From BPGX01 sp037447455 (GTDB lineage Bacteria > Bacteroidota > Bacteroidia > B-17B0 > Aurantibacillaceae): a stretch of 64,000 nt of DNA. Numbering within the stretch: position 1 is the stretch's first letter; every line of letters begins with the position of its first letter. Of this stretch, positions 54,560 to 63,406 are shown piece by piece. The position numbers and the translations under genes were made by a program. The notes under the pieces were generated by a model. The model had not been told where the DNA came from. It saw only the letters and a program-made list of their open reading frames with translations, and searched no databases. Location of the stretch: assembly GCA_037447455.1 (NCBI GenBank), contig JBBIGQ010000003.1, forward strand, positions 150,142 to 214,141. The letters are read 5' to 3'.

Positions 54560-56157
54560 GGCTTTTTTCTTAATACAAAATCTTTATTTTTTTCAATTTC
54601 AATTTTTCCAATATCTGATATTGAAATATTTTCAACATAATCTTCATAACCTTCTGCTGACACGGTGATGGTATATTCACCTGTTTCCAGAGCAATAACG
54701 TATTTTGCTGTTCTGGAGTTGGGAACAAATTGTCGTTCTTCTTCTGTTTTTTTATTTTTGGCAATAATCATGACAGGGACATCAATGGCTTTTTGAGTAG
54801 TGTCGTTGAGAAATACTTTACCTGTGATTATTCGTATGATTTGATCTTTATCGTCAAAGCGTATTCTGTATATGTCGAGGTCTCCTTGTCCGTTAGGGCG
54901 GAAAGCACTGATGTAACCCACTCTGTTGTCGGGCGTCATACAGATGCTTCTGTCGTCGGAGGTAGAGTTAATAGGATACCCTAAATTTTCTGCCTGTGTC
55001 CATGTGTTTTCTTCCGGGTTCCAGGTGGATTTGAACAGGTCGTATCCTCCCATTGAATTATGTCCTTCTGATGAGAAATACAAACTTATGCCATCTGCTC
55101 CAATGTATGGGAAATCTTCGTTGTAGGGGGTATTAATTTGATCGGGTAATTTTTGTGGCATTCCCCATTGTCCATTAGGTAATTTGCGTATAACATAAAT
55201 ATCGCTTTGGTCGTCAATAGTATTGCGCCGGGCAAAAAAGAAAGTATTGCCATTTTGTGTAAATGAGCCACTTGTTTCAATGGTTTTAGGGTCGCTGATG
55301 AAGGGATGCAGCAATTTTATTTTAGTGAAGTCGCCGTTGGTGTTTTTTTCTGAGATATACAGATCACCGTATTTTTCAATATTATCAAAGTATACTACCA
55401 TTTGTTTGGTGTCTATGCTCAATGAAACGCACTGTTCATCGTAATTGGTATTAATGACTTTTCCGGCATTGTAGACCTTTATCCATTTTCCATTTTCAAC
55501 TTTGCTAAACCAGATATCGCTGGGGCGATAGCCATCAATTTCTATTTTATTGCCTCCAACGTTTTCTTTTCTTCTGGAGGTAAAAACTAAAAACGTTTCT
55601 TTATCATCTACGTAAGGATAATAATCCGGATCTGGTGAATTAATTTCAGGGCCAAGATTGGTAAATGTTACATTGATAGGATTAGCCATTAGTTTTTTAG
55701 CGTTTTCGCACTGTTCTATTTTTCTTTTTGCTTTTTCCACATCTGACTTTTTAGGTTTAAGGGCAAGGTACTTATTAAATGCTTCTATTGCTTTATCTAT
55801 CTGATTATTTAAGTAGTATGCTAATCCGAGATAATACCAGTTTTCAATATCTGTTTTTTCGTCTTTGGTTAGTTCTTCCAATAATTTTATAGGTTCGGCT
55901 CGATTTTGATTGGTATTTAGGTAACAAACAGCTAATTTAGGTTTGATGTATTTATTATCCGGCTCTTTTTTCAAGAGATCTTTATATATTGGAATCGCCA
56001 TTAAGTAATTGCCGTGATCAAATAAATCGTCTGCTTTATTGAGTTTTTCCTGTAATTTATCATTTTTCATTTGGGCAAATAATGGACTGTATGGAGAACA
56101 GCTCAATAAAAACAAACTTACCAGCCACAGAGTTATTTTATTTGTATTCAGTCGCAT
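54556..56157 (-). CDS. TPR-PD40-carboxypeptidase-regulatory-like secreted protein, copy 2
   Basis: The 533-aa protein starts at 56157 (MRLNTNKITLWL), whose hydrophobic stretch with SLFLLSCSPYS could serve as a lipobox-like site or a signal peptide ending at FAQ. The domain order equals copy 1: TPR-like, PD40 (YNEDFPYIGADG, GHNSMGGYDLF), beta-sandwich ending GEYTITVSAEGYEDYV. Copies 1 and 2 align over their full length, so they arose by tandem duplication. It sits between copy 1 and the longer third paralogue. Confidence 0.8.
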   Translation of the reverse strand: MRLNTNKITLWLVSLFLLSCSPYSPLFAQMKNDKLQEKLNKADDLFDHGNYLMAIPIYKDLLKKEPDNKYIKPKLAVCYLNTNQNRAEPIKLLEELTKDEKTDIENWYYLGLAYYLNNQIDKAIEAFNKYLALKPKKSDVEKAKRKIEQCENAKKLMANPINVTFTNLGPEINSPDPDYYPYVDDKETFLVFTSRRKENVGGNKIEIDGYRPSDIWFSKVENGKWIKVYNAGKVINTNYDEQCVSLSIDTKQMVVYFDNIEKYGDLYISEKNTNGDFTKIKLLHPFISDPKTIETSGSFTQNGNTFFFARRNTIDDQSDIYVIRKLPNGQWGMPQKLPDQINTPYNEDFPYIGADGISLYFSSEGHNSMGGYDLFKSTWNPEENTWTQAENLGYPINSTSDDRSICMTPDNRVGYISAFRPNGQGDLDIYRIRFDDKDQIIRIITGKVFLNDTTQKAIDVPVMIIAKNKKTEEERQFVPNSRTAKYVIALETGEYTITVSAEGYEDYVENISISDIGKIEIEKNKDFVLRKKP

Positions 56158-56176
56158 CGTTCTGTTTGAAATGAAG

Positions 56177-58273
56177 CTAATTTTTACTTGCAAAAAAATT
56201 GACGTCTAATAGTTGTTTTAGAGTGTATCTTTTTCCTTTGTAAAAAGCGACAATCCATGCATCTGTTTGTCCTTTCAAAATGGCTTTTTGGCGCCATGCT
56301 TCCGCTTCTTTAATTGTTTTAGATTCTTTGGATAAATAAAATCGTGTGATTTTATCTTCTCCAGCTACTATGATTGGTTGCCCAAATTCAATCAGATGTT
56401 TGTAGCTATAGTTTTTAGGATAATGGTAAGCGGCTATTTGTACTCTGAATATTAGTCCTTCTATACAATATTTGGCCATCATTTCTACTAATCGTTCATA
56501 ATCTTTATTAGTTGTATTGGGTTTTATTTTTAATTCTTTTTTGATTTGCTCAAAGGTTTCTGGTAATATACTGGAACAATTTTCTGTCTCTTTTACCTCT
56601 GTTTTTGCGAATTCTTGTGGTTTTTCTTGTTTTATTTGTTCATTTTCTTTTTGTATTTCTTCGTTAATTTTTGCTACCTGTTCGGGTGTTAGTAGGAAAA
56701 AGTTTTTATTGATTTGAGTAAATTCTTTGATGTTTTCTATGTCAAATACTTCTTCTGTTGGCTCAAATCCTTTGGCGGTTACTTTTACTTTGTAGGTTTG
56801 TCCGGGGGAGATGGCAATGTAGTATTTTCCTGTTTGTTGATTAGAAACGAGTTTAAACTCTTTTTTTTCTGAAACTTTTGTAATGATAATTTCTGCTGCA
56901 ATGGGTTTGTCATTTCCAAATACTGTGCCCGTAACGACTGCTAAAACAGGTTTTTCGTCCACAATACCGGGTGTAGAAGTATAAATGTCCTGGCGGCCTT
57001 TGCCTCCATAGCCGCCCCTGTTTGAAGATAAATATCCTCTGTCTCCTTTTGCATTGATCACATAGTATCTGTCGTCTTCTGTAGTATTCAATGGTATGCC
57101 CATGTTTTTTGGGGTTAACCACTGAGATTCTTTTTTGATGGAATACATAATATCGTAGCCACCGATGCTTTTATGTCCTTTTGAGCTAAAAAATAAAGTA
57201 ATCCCATCCGGGTGTATAAAAGGGGCATCTTCATCATATTTGGTATTGATTATTGGACCTAAATTAGTAGCAGGTCCCCAGTCATCACCTTCTTTTTCGG
57301 ACACCCAAAGGTCTCTGCCACCATAGCCACCCGGTCTTTCAGAAGCAAAGTATAAATACCTTCCATCTGCACTCACAGAACAACTGCCTTCCCAATATTC
57401 TGTGTTGATATTTGAATTTAAACGTACGGGTTCTGTCCATTTATTACCTTCTAAAATGGACATATAGATGTCGCCTCTATCTTCATTAGTGGATTTAAAG
57501 ATAAATAATGTTTGTCCATCAGGAGAAAGAGCAATGGCTGCATCGTGTCCGGGCGTGTTTAATTCCGGAATACTGGCAGGTTCTGTCCATGTACCATCTT
57601 CTTTTTTGAAGGAAATCATAATATCTTCGTGATAATATCCTTCTTCTTTGTCTGGTTTTAATTCATCGTTGACCAATCCACCGGTAGTTCTAGGTCCAAC
57701 ATAAGTAAAAATCAGCATGGTTTCATCGGCAGAAATAACTGGCACATATTCTGCATCTTCAGTATTAATTGGTGAGCCAATATTTTCTATTTTACAAAAC
57801 ACTTTATTTTCCATGATGGATTTTCCATTTTCTGAATATGCTAATAATGTTATTGCATCGTTGAGCATTGCATTTTGTTCTTCAGTAGGTTTTTTGATAG
57901 AAGCAAAGTTATTAATAAAATCCTGTATATGAGAAATAGCTTCTTTGAATTTATAGTTCATGTGATAGGCCTTGCCAAGATAGTACTTCATTTCAAGCAT
58001 ATTCTGACGTTTTTGGGAGAGTATTTCAAAAATTTCTAAAGCCCTTTCTTTTCTTTCGGGATAGTTCAGACAAATTATTCCTAATGTAAATAAATAATCT
58101 TTATTTTTAGGTTTTTTAGAATATAGTTTATCCATTATTTCATACGCTTTAGCATATTCTTTAATATTCATCTGGTAAATGGCTTCTTTGTACAATTCTT
58201 TTTCGGATTGAGCCAGTGTTAAGAGAGGGAATAAAAGTATGATTGTTAATGAAACAAGTATATTTATACGCAT
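56177..58273 (-). CDS. TPR-PD40 secreted protein with SPOR-like C-terminus, copy 3
   Basis: The 698-aa precursor has a signal peptide (MRINILVSLTIILLFPLLTLAQ), TPR-like repeats (about 25-140), PD40 units (about 155-430, YDEDAPFIHPDGITLFFSS, GHKSIGGYDIM), a beta-sandwich (about 445-525) and a Glu/Lys-rich linker. The C-terminal domain (about 600-698) is SPOR-like: FRVQIAAYHYPKN and AILKGQTDAWIVAFYKGKRYT. SPOR domains bind septal or denuded glycan. First gene of the tandem run; promoter element at 58379-58386. Confidence 0.8.
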   Translation of the reverse strand: MRINILVSLTIILLFPLLTLAQSEKELYKEAIYQMNIKEYAKAYEIMDKLYSKKPKNKDYLFTLGIICLNYPERKERALEIFEILSQKRQNMLEMKYYLGKAYHMNYKFKEAISHIQDFINNFASIKKPTEEQNAMLNDAITLLAYSENGKSIMENKVFCKIENIGSPINTEDAEYVPVISADETMLIFTYVGPRTTGGLVNDELKPDKEEGYYHEDIMISFKKEDGTWTEPASIPELNTPGHDAAIALSPDGQTLFIFKSTNEDRGDIYMSILEGNKWTEPVRLNSNINTEYWEGSCSVSADGRYLYFASERPGGYGGRDLWVSEKEGDDWGPATNLGPIINTKYDEDAPFIHPDGITLFFSSKGHKSIGGYDIMYSIKKESQWLTPKNMGIPLNTTEDDRYYVINAKGDRGYLSSNRGGYGGKGRQDIYTSTPGIVDEKPVLAVVTGTVFGNDKPIAAEIIITKVSEKKEFKLVSNQQTGKYYIAISPGQTYKVKVTAKGFEPTEEVFDIENIKEFTQINKNFFLLTPEQVAKINEEIQKENEQIKQEKPQEFAKTEVKETENCSSILPETFEQIKKELKIKPNTTNKDYERLVEMMAKYCIEGLIFRVQIAAYHYPKNYSYKHLIEFGQPIIVAGEDKITRFYLSKESKTIKEAEAWRQKAILKGQTDAWIVAFYKGKRYTLKQLLDVNFFASKN

Positions 58274-58378
58274 ATGTTTTTTTAATAAAGGCTAAATGTA
58301 ATTGAAATATCATAAATAAAAAAATTTATTGGTGCGTTTGTTGCTAAAAAGTCCGAAATAATAAAGCGTTTTTTACTG

Positions 58379-58386
58379 CAAAAATA
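58379..58386 (-). promoter_or_regulatory. Bacteroidota -7 promoter element for the TPR-PD40 run
   Basis: The minus strand reads TATTTTTG, just after the crcB stop. Predicted start about 58372, leader about 98 nt. Confidence 0.5.
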
Positions 58387-58401
58387 TGAGATTGAGAAAT
58401 A

Positions 58402-58773
58402 TCAAAACAACTTATTTGTAAGGATACCCAAGTATACAAATAGTAAGCACAACAAGATGCTGCTCATTACATAAATGAAAAATAGTGTATAATGTCCTTT
58501 TTGTAACAAAAATAAATTTTCTGCAGAAAAGGAGGAGAAAGTTGTAAAACCACCGCAAAATCCTGTTACCAGAAAGAATCTATACATCTCATGTTGAGGG
58601 TATTTTTCAAGATAAGTATACAAAAAGCCAATAATAAATGAGCCAATTATGTTGACTAAAAATGTGCTTGTCGGAAAGATGGTTGAAACGTATTTTGTGG
58701 TGAACAAAGACACGCTGTAACGTGCGATGCTGCCTAAAAAACCGCCGACGCCTACCAAGAACAAATGTTTCAT
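58402..58773 (-). CDS. crcB: Fluoride channel Fluc/CrcB
   Basis: The 123-aa protein has four membrane helices and the Fluc signatures GVGGFLGSIARY, FLVNIIGSFIIGFLY, and TGFCGGFTTFSSFSAE. Dual-topology dimers of Fluc export fluoride. A fluoride riboswitch lies directly upstream, confirming the role. The only clear promoter upstream is that of tRNA-Ser. Confidence 0.96.
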   Translation of the reverse strand: MKHLFLVGVGGFLGSIARYSVSLFTTKYVSTIFPTSTFLVNIIGSFIIGFLYTYLEKYPQHEMYRFFLVTGFCGGFTTFSSFSAENLFLLQKGHYTLFFIYVMSSILLCLLFVYLGILTNKLF

Positions 58774-58795
58774 AACTTGTTAAGTTTGGGTTATC

Positions 58796-58857
58796 GGGCA
58801 GGCGTTATCATTCTTTGAAAAGTATTCAAAGACATTTGCAGGCGAACGCCATCGCCT
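58796..58857 (-). promoter_or_regulatory. Fluoride riboswitch (crcB motif)
   Basis: On the minus strand the RNA reads GGCGATGGCGTTCGCC, then TGCAAATG, a helix CTTTGAA/TTCAAAG (58813-58831) and TGATAACGCCTGCC. GGCGA pairs with TCGCC, and the loop bases GGCGTT are complementary to the 3' AACGCC, forming the pseudoknot of the crcB motif. It lies 22 nt upstream of the crcB ATG. No terminator follows the aptamer, so control is probably translational. Confidence 0.92.
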
Positions 58858-58863
58858 TTTATG

Positions 58864-58954
58864 CGGTGAGGGGGGGATTCGAACCCCCGGTATAGCTTTT
58901 CAACTATACGGCGGTTTAGCAAACCGCTGGTTTAAGCCACTCACCCACCTCACC
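58864..58954 (-). tRNA. tRNA-Ser (anticodon GCU)
   Basis: A 91-nt class II tRNA. Acceptor GGTGAGG/CCTCACC with discriminator G, anticodon stem GCGGT/ACCGC with loop TTGCTAA (GCT), a long variable arm GTATAG...CTATAC, and T-arm GGGGGTTCGAATCCCCC. CCA is not encoded. The 3' end is only 7 nt from the start of the fluoride aptamer. Confidence 0.96.
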
Positions 58955-58976
58955 CTTTTAGGCAATTTAACGGGGG

Positions 58977-58984
58977 CAAAAGTA
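58977..58984 (-). promoter_or_regulatory. Bacteroidota -7 promoter element for tRNA-Ser and crcB
   Basis: The minus strand reads TACTTTTG; predicted start about 58970, some 15 nt before the tRNA 5' end. No other promoter is seen before crcB. Confidence 0.6.
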
Positions 58985-59026
58985 TTGGAAATTTCGCACA
59001 ATTTAAAACAAAAGTGGAAAATAATT

Positions 59027-60082
59027 TTAATTATCGTGTTTTTTTAGCCATTCTATAACGGCGGGTGCCAGTTCATTTTGAGATTTTGAACCTACAAACA
59101 CGCCGATGTGTCCGCCCTTAAAGCTATACAATGTTTTATCTTTACTGCCTACTAAATCATTTAATGGAATTGTAGAAGCTGGTGGCACTAAATGATCTTC
59201 TGTTGCGTAGATATTTAATAATGGGCAGGTGATGTTCTTTAAGTTTACTTTTTGTCCTTTGATGATAAGTTCGCCTTTCACCAATTTATTTTTTTGGTAT
59301 AAGTCCTTCATGAATTGCCTAAAGCACTCACCTGCCTGATCAGGGCTTTCATTGATCCATTTTTCCATTCTCAGGAAGTTGAGCAATTTGTCTTTGTCAT
59401 GAATGATATTCATTAGGGTTTGTTGTTTTTGTAGTTTCATTATGGGCTTTAATATTTCAAATCCTACATTTAAGAAATCGCCTGGAATAAGTCCATGATA
59501 ACCTTCTACAAGTTTATCAAAATCCATGTTTTTACTCCATCTGAATAATAAACCATCATTGGTTGAAAAATCAATTGGTGTAACGTGTGGAATTAAATTT
59601 TTTACTTTTTCCTGATGCAGTGCTGTATAAATGACTGATAATGTTCCTCCTTGACAAATACTTAAGAGGTTTACTTTATTATGTCCTGTTTCTTTTCGGA
59701 TAACATCCACACAATGGTCAATATAATCTATATAGTCATCCATGGTAAGATAACGGTCTGACTTTGAAGGGAAGCCCCAGTCAATTAAGTAAAGATCGGC
59801 ATCACCACTCAATAAATTTTTAATGTAAGATCTGTCTGGTTGCAGGTCTAACATTTTGTAGGTATTCACCAATGCATACACAATTAAAATGGGGGTTTTT
59901 ATAGTTGGGGGCGTTTCTCTGTCGTAATGATAAAGGACGAGTTTATCTTCTTTGTATACCGGAGTTTTGGGGGTTGTCGCAATATCAATATCTTTGATGT
60001 CTTTCAACACTTCTGCGCCTTTCATCATTTTTTCTGCGAGTTCTACTGCTTCTTTCATTTGATTGAAATTTACTGAGTCCAT
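59027..60082 (-). CDS. phaC: Class III polyhydroxyalkanoate synthase subunit PhaC-like
   Basis: The 351-aa alpha/beta hydrolase has the synthase box SICQGG (the catalytic Cys replaces the lipase Ser), the LYLIDWGFPSKSDR segment, the Asp in ATEDHLVPP and the His in FKGGHIGVFVG. Length and sequence fit class III PhaC (about 350-360 aa), which polymerises hydroxyacyl-CoA and normally needs the partner PhaE. No phaE-, phaA-, phaB- or phasin-like gene is adjacent. It follows ugd on the same strand. Confidence 0.9.
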   Translation of the reverse strand: MDSVNFNQMKEAVELAEKMMKGAEVLKDIKDIDIATTPKTPVYKEDKLVLYHYDRETPPTIKTPILIVYALVNTYKMLDLQPDRSYIKNLLSGDADLYLIDWGFPSKSDRYLTMDDYIDYIDHCVDVIRKETGHNKVNLLSICQGGTLSVIYTALHQEKVKNLIPHVTPIDFSTNDGLLFRWSKNMDFDKLVEGYHGLIPGDFLNVGFEILKPIMKLQKQQTLMNIIHDKDKLLNFLRMEKWINESPDQAGECFRQFMKDLYQKNKLVKGELIIKGQKVNLKNITCPLLNIYATEDHLVPPASTIPLNDLVGSKDKTLYSFKGGHIGVFVGSKSQNELAPAVIEWLKKHDN

Positions 60083-60142
60083 ATTTCTATTATTTTTTGA
60101 CTACAAAATAAGCCATTTTATTTTTAATAATCAAAATATTGT

Positions 60143-61459
60143 TTAATGAATGGTTTTTCTACCAATGGATTCATAATGAAATTCTAATTCTTGCATCATT
60201 TGAAGATTATAGATATTTCTTCCGTCAAAGATATTTTTTTCTTTCATGAGTTGTTTCATTTTTTCAAAATCCGTGTTACGAAATAGTTGCCATTCGGTGC
60301 AAATGACTAATGCGTTGGCATCTTTTAAGCACTCATAAGGATCGGTAGTGTATTGTATATCAGAATCATTTATTATTTTTTTAAAGTTGTTCGTGGCTTC
60401 TGGATCATACGCAGAGATACTGGCGCCTTCCTGTAAAAGGCGGGTAATTATTTCTATTGCAGGTGCTTCTCTTACATCGTCTGTGTCTGGCTTAAAGGCC
60501 AGTCCCCATACAGCAATTTTTTTATTTTTCAGGTTTCCGAAATGCTTTTTTATTTTTTGAACAATAACGGTTTTTTGAATTTGATTGACTTGCATGACCG
60601 CGTTTAAAATTTTGAAGTCGTAATTGTACTCGGATGATGTGTAATGTAGTGCCATGACGTCTTTTGGGAAACAGCTTCCTCCATAGCCGATGCCGGCAAA
60701 CAAAAACCTTTTTCCAATCCGTTCATCGCTGCCAATACCTAAACGAATCATATCTACATCCGCACCAATTTTCTCACATAAGTTGGCTATTTCATTCATA
60801 AATGAAATTTTCAATGCTAAAAAAGCATTTGCTGCATATTTGGTCAATTCTGAGGATCGCTCGTCCATGAAAATAATAGGATTACCTTGTCTTACAAAAG
60901 GTTGATACAATTCGGTGAGGATTTTTTTTGCTTTTTCACTTTGTGTGCCAATTACAATTCTGTCGGGCTTCATAAAATCGTCTACTGCAAATCCTTCTCT
61001 TAAAAATTCCGGATTGGAAACAATATCTACATAAGGTTTATTTTTTTCTGCAAATATTTTTTTTATTTTATCGGAAGTTCCGACCGGTACTGTACTTTTT
61101 GTAATTATTATTTTATAATCTGAAACTATATCCGCTATTTGTTTTGAAACATTCAATACATACGATAAGTCGGCACTGCCATCTTCACCGGGTGGCGTGG
61201 GTAATGCTAAAAATATGATTTCTGCAAAATCCACAGCGTCTTTTAATTCTGTTGTAAAATTCAATCTTCCTGCTTTGATGTTTCTGTGAAATAAATTATC
61301 AAGATGTGGTTCATATATTGGCACAATACCTTGCTTCATTTTTTCTACTTTGTTTTTATCAATATCCACGCACAGCACTTGATTACCTGACTCTGCAAGG
61401 CAAGTGCCAGTTACTAATCCTACGTATCCTGTTCCGATGACGGCAATTTTTTTACTCAT
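60143..61459 (-). CDS. ugd: UDP-glucose 6-dehydrogenase
   Basis: The 438-aa enzyme oxidises UDP-Glc (or a related UDP-sugar) to the uronate for polysaccharides. It has the Rossmann motif AVIGTGYVGLVTG, ALPTPPGEDGSADL, STVPVGTSDKI, the NPEFLREGFAV segment, the catalytic Cys in GYGGSCFPKD, and the C-terminal FKPDTDDVREAPAIEI. ATG 61459 is chosen over a TTG 12 bp upstream. It lies 12 bp after the aminotransferase gene. Confidence 0.94.
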   Translation of the reverse strand: MSKKIAVIGTGYVGLVTGTCLAESGNQVLCVDIDKNKVEKMKQGIVPIYEPHLDNLFHRNIKAGRLNFTTELKDAVDFAEIIFLALPTPPGEDGSADLSYVLNVSKQIADIVSDYKIIITKSTVPVGTSDKIKKIFAEKNKPYVDIVSNPEFLREGFAVDDFMKPDRIVIGTQSEKAKKILTELYQPFVRQGNPIIFMDERSSELTKYAANAFLALKISFMNEIANLCEKIGADVDMIRLGIGSDERIGKRFLFAGIGYGGSCFPKDVMALHYTSSEYNYDFKILNAVMQVNQIQKTVIVQKIKKHFGNLKNKKIAVWGLAFKPDTDDVREAPAIEIITRLLQEGASISAYDPEATNNFKKIINDSDIQYTTDPYECLKDANALVICTEWQLFRNTDFEKMKQLMKEKNIFDGRNIYNLQMMQELEFHYESIGRKTIH

Positions 61460-61471
61460 AATTTTTGTCAA

Positions 61472-62617
61472 TTATTTATTAAAAAAATTCAAAATAGCAT
61501 TTGTGATGATATGAATAATTTCTTCGTTTAATTCTGTATGCATTGGTAGAGATAATACAGAACGGCATAGTTGTTCTGTAACGGGAAAATCACCTATTTG
61601 GTATCGGTTACTTTGGTAAGCCTTTTGTAAATGTAATGGGATGGGGTAGTAAATCATACTTGGGATACCTTGATTTTGTAAATACTCTCTTAAAGCATCG
61701 CGCTTTCCGCTTTTAATTTGTAAAGTATATTGATGGAATACATGCGATGAATTTTTCAGACGCTTAGGAATTACAACATCTGAAACTTGTCCTAATGCTT
61801 TGTCGTACATCTCTGCTGCTGTTTGTCTTGCTTTAATATAATCGTCAAGATATTTTAATTTCACATTTAGTATTGCTGCCTGAATAGAATCTAATCGTGA
61901 GTTAACTCCTAATACATCGTGAATATATTGTTTGCTTTGCCCGTGGGAGGCAATCATTCTGCATTTTGCAGCCAATTCATCGTCATTGGTCATTATGGCT
62001 CCGCCATCGCCAAAGCACCCTAAATTTTTGGAAGGAAAAAATGAAGTACAGCCGATATGACCTATAGTTCCTGCTTTTTTTCGCTCGCCGTCACTAAATG
62101 TATAATTTGCCCCGATGGCTTGTGCATTGTCTTCAATGACGTATAGATTGTGTTTTTTAGCCAGTTTCATTATGGTTTCCATATCAGCGCATTGGCCAAA
62201 TAAATGCACGGGTACAATGGCTTTTGTTTTAGAGGTGATATTTTTTTCAATAGATTTTACATCAATGTCAAATGTATCTGGATTTACATCTACTAAAACA
62301 GGTGTAAGGCCTAATAATCCGATTACTTCTGCTGTTGCTACATAGGTGAAATCGGCGGTAATAACTTCATCACCCGGTTTTAATCCCAGTGCCATCATAG
62401 CAATTTGTAGTGCGTCTGTACCATTGGCACAAGGAATTACGTGTTTTACATTTAAATATTCTTCTAAATTTTTCTGAAATGTTTTGACAGCAGGGCCGTT
62501 AATAAATGCTGTAGAATCCAGTACTTCCTGAATTGCCGTATCTATTTCTGGTTTAATTTTCAGGTACTGATTTTTTAAATCGACTATTGGAGTTATAAGT
62601 GGTTTTATTTCAGCCAT
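61472..62617 (-). CDS. DegT/DnrJ/EryC1/StrS-family aminotransferase
   Basis: A 381-aa PLP-dependent sugar aminotransferase with CANGTDALQIAMMALGLKPG, TADFTYVATAEVI, VHLFGQCADME, the VIEDNAQAIGANY segment (Asp for the pyridine N) and TSFFPSKNLGCFGDGGA, with the Schiff-base Lys. Such enzymes make amino sugars for surface glycans. With ugd next to it, a UDP-sugar substrate (for instance a UDP-3-keto-uronate, as for WbpE) is possible. It is the upstream member of the aminotransferase-ugd pair. Confidence 0.92.
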   Translation of the reverse strand: MAEIKPLITPIVDLKNQYLKIKPEIDTAIQEVLDSTAFINGPAVKTFQKNLEEYLNVKHVIPCANGTDALQIAMMALGLKPGDEVITADFTYVATAEVIGLLGLTPVLVDVNPDTFDIDVKSIEKNITSKTKAIVPVHLFGQCADMETIMKLAKKHNLYVIEDNAQAIGANYTFSDGERKKAGTIGHIGCTSFFPSKNLGCFGDGGAIMTNDDELAAKCRMIASHGQSKQYIHDVLGVNSRLDSIQAAILNVKLKYLDDYIKARQTAAEMYDKALGQVSDVVIPKRLKNSSHVFHQYTLQIKSGKRDALREYLQNQGIPSMIYYPIPLHLQKAYQSNRYQIGDFPVTEQLCRSVLSLPMHTELNEEIIHIITNAILNFFNK

Positions 62618-62679
62618 TTTGGGATATTTATTTTTGCCGTGAATGTATAAAGAATTTTACTTTGTAGATAAAATTGTCT

Positions 62680-63378
62680 TTAAACTTTTTCCATTATTAC
62701 TTCCTTTAAAAAGGTCAAACTTTGAACGTCATGAAGCGATAAATGGTATTTTAAGTAATCTAATAAACAGTGTGTCAGACGAAAGACCGGTATTTCTTTT
62801 GCAGGACTTAATTTTTCAAAGAAAAAATGGTATAGCCACTTAGAATCTTCTGTATTTAAAGATGTTTTAGTAAACTGGCTGGTAAACCTTCCTTCTGATA
62901 TATCAAAATAAGGTGTTTCAGGCGAATAGTTGTTCAATGGGGTATGTCCCGTAATGGCAATGTACTCTCTGATAAAGTCAAGGTGAAATGATTGCAGGTT
63001 GTTTTCAACCTCATCAAGTTCTAAAAGTTTTTTGTTTATGAAAGCAAATAGTCGGTTATCGGAATAAGTTTCTTGTGTGGTCTTAAGTAGTATTTCTATA
63101 ATGAACTGAACAATACTATTTTTTCTCAGGTCTACTAAAATATTTTTATAAATGTAAGATGGTTTTATTTCCTTTAAAGTATATTTTTTATATTTATTTT
63201 GAGTAATGGTTACTTCTCCGATATTGGGTATCTGAATATGTCCGCTTTGAATGTATTGACCGATTTCTGCAGAAACAGATATAATGCCATATTTTTTTGT
63301 GAATAATTTTACAAGGCATTTAAAATCTTTAAGCACTATTGTTTGTAAGATAATGGCTTTAGATTGTAAAAATTCCAT
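62680..63378 (-). CDS. recO: DNA repair protein RecO
   Basis: The 232-aa protein has the RecO N-terminal OB fold (QSKAIILQTIVLKDFKCLVKL, TKKYGIISVSA) and the helical C-terminal domain (FIIEILLKTTQETYSDNRLF, SFHLDFIREYIAITGHTP). It lacks the C-terminal zinc cysteines, as is usual in this phylum. It helps load RecA on SSB-coated DNA. It is 28 bp downstream of the partial gene at the window edge. Confidence 0.92.
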   Translation of the reverse strand: MEFLQSKAIILQTIVLKDFKCLVKLFTKKYGIISVSAEIGQYIQSGHIQIPNIGEVTITQNKYKKYTLKEIKPSYIYKNILVDLRKNSIVQFIIEILLKTTQETYSDNRLFAFINKKLLELDEVENNLQSFHLDFIREYIAITGHTPLNNYSPETPYFDISEGRFTSQFTKTSLNTEDSKWLYHFFFEKLSPAKEIPVFRLTHCLLDYLKYHLSLHDVQSLTFLKEVIMEKV

Positions 63379-63406
63379 TTTAAGGCGATTAATCTAAATT
63401 GATGAA

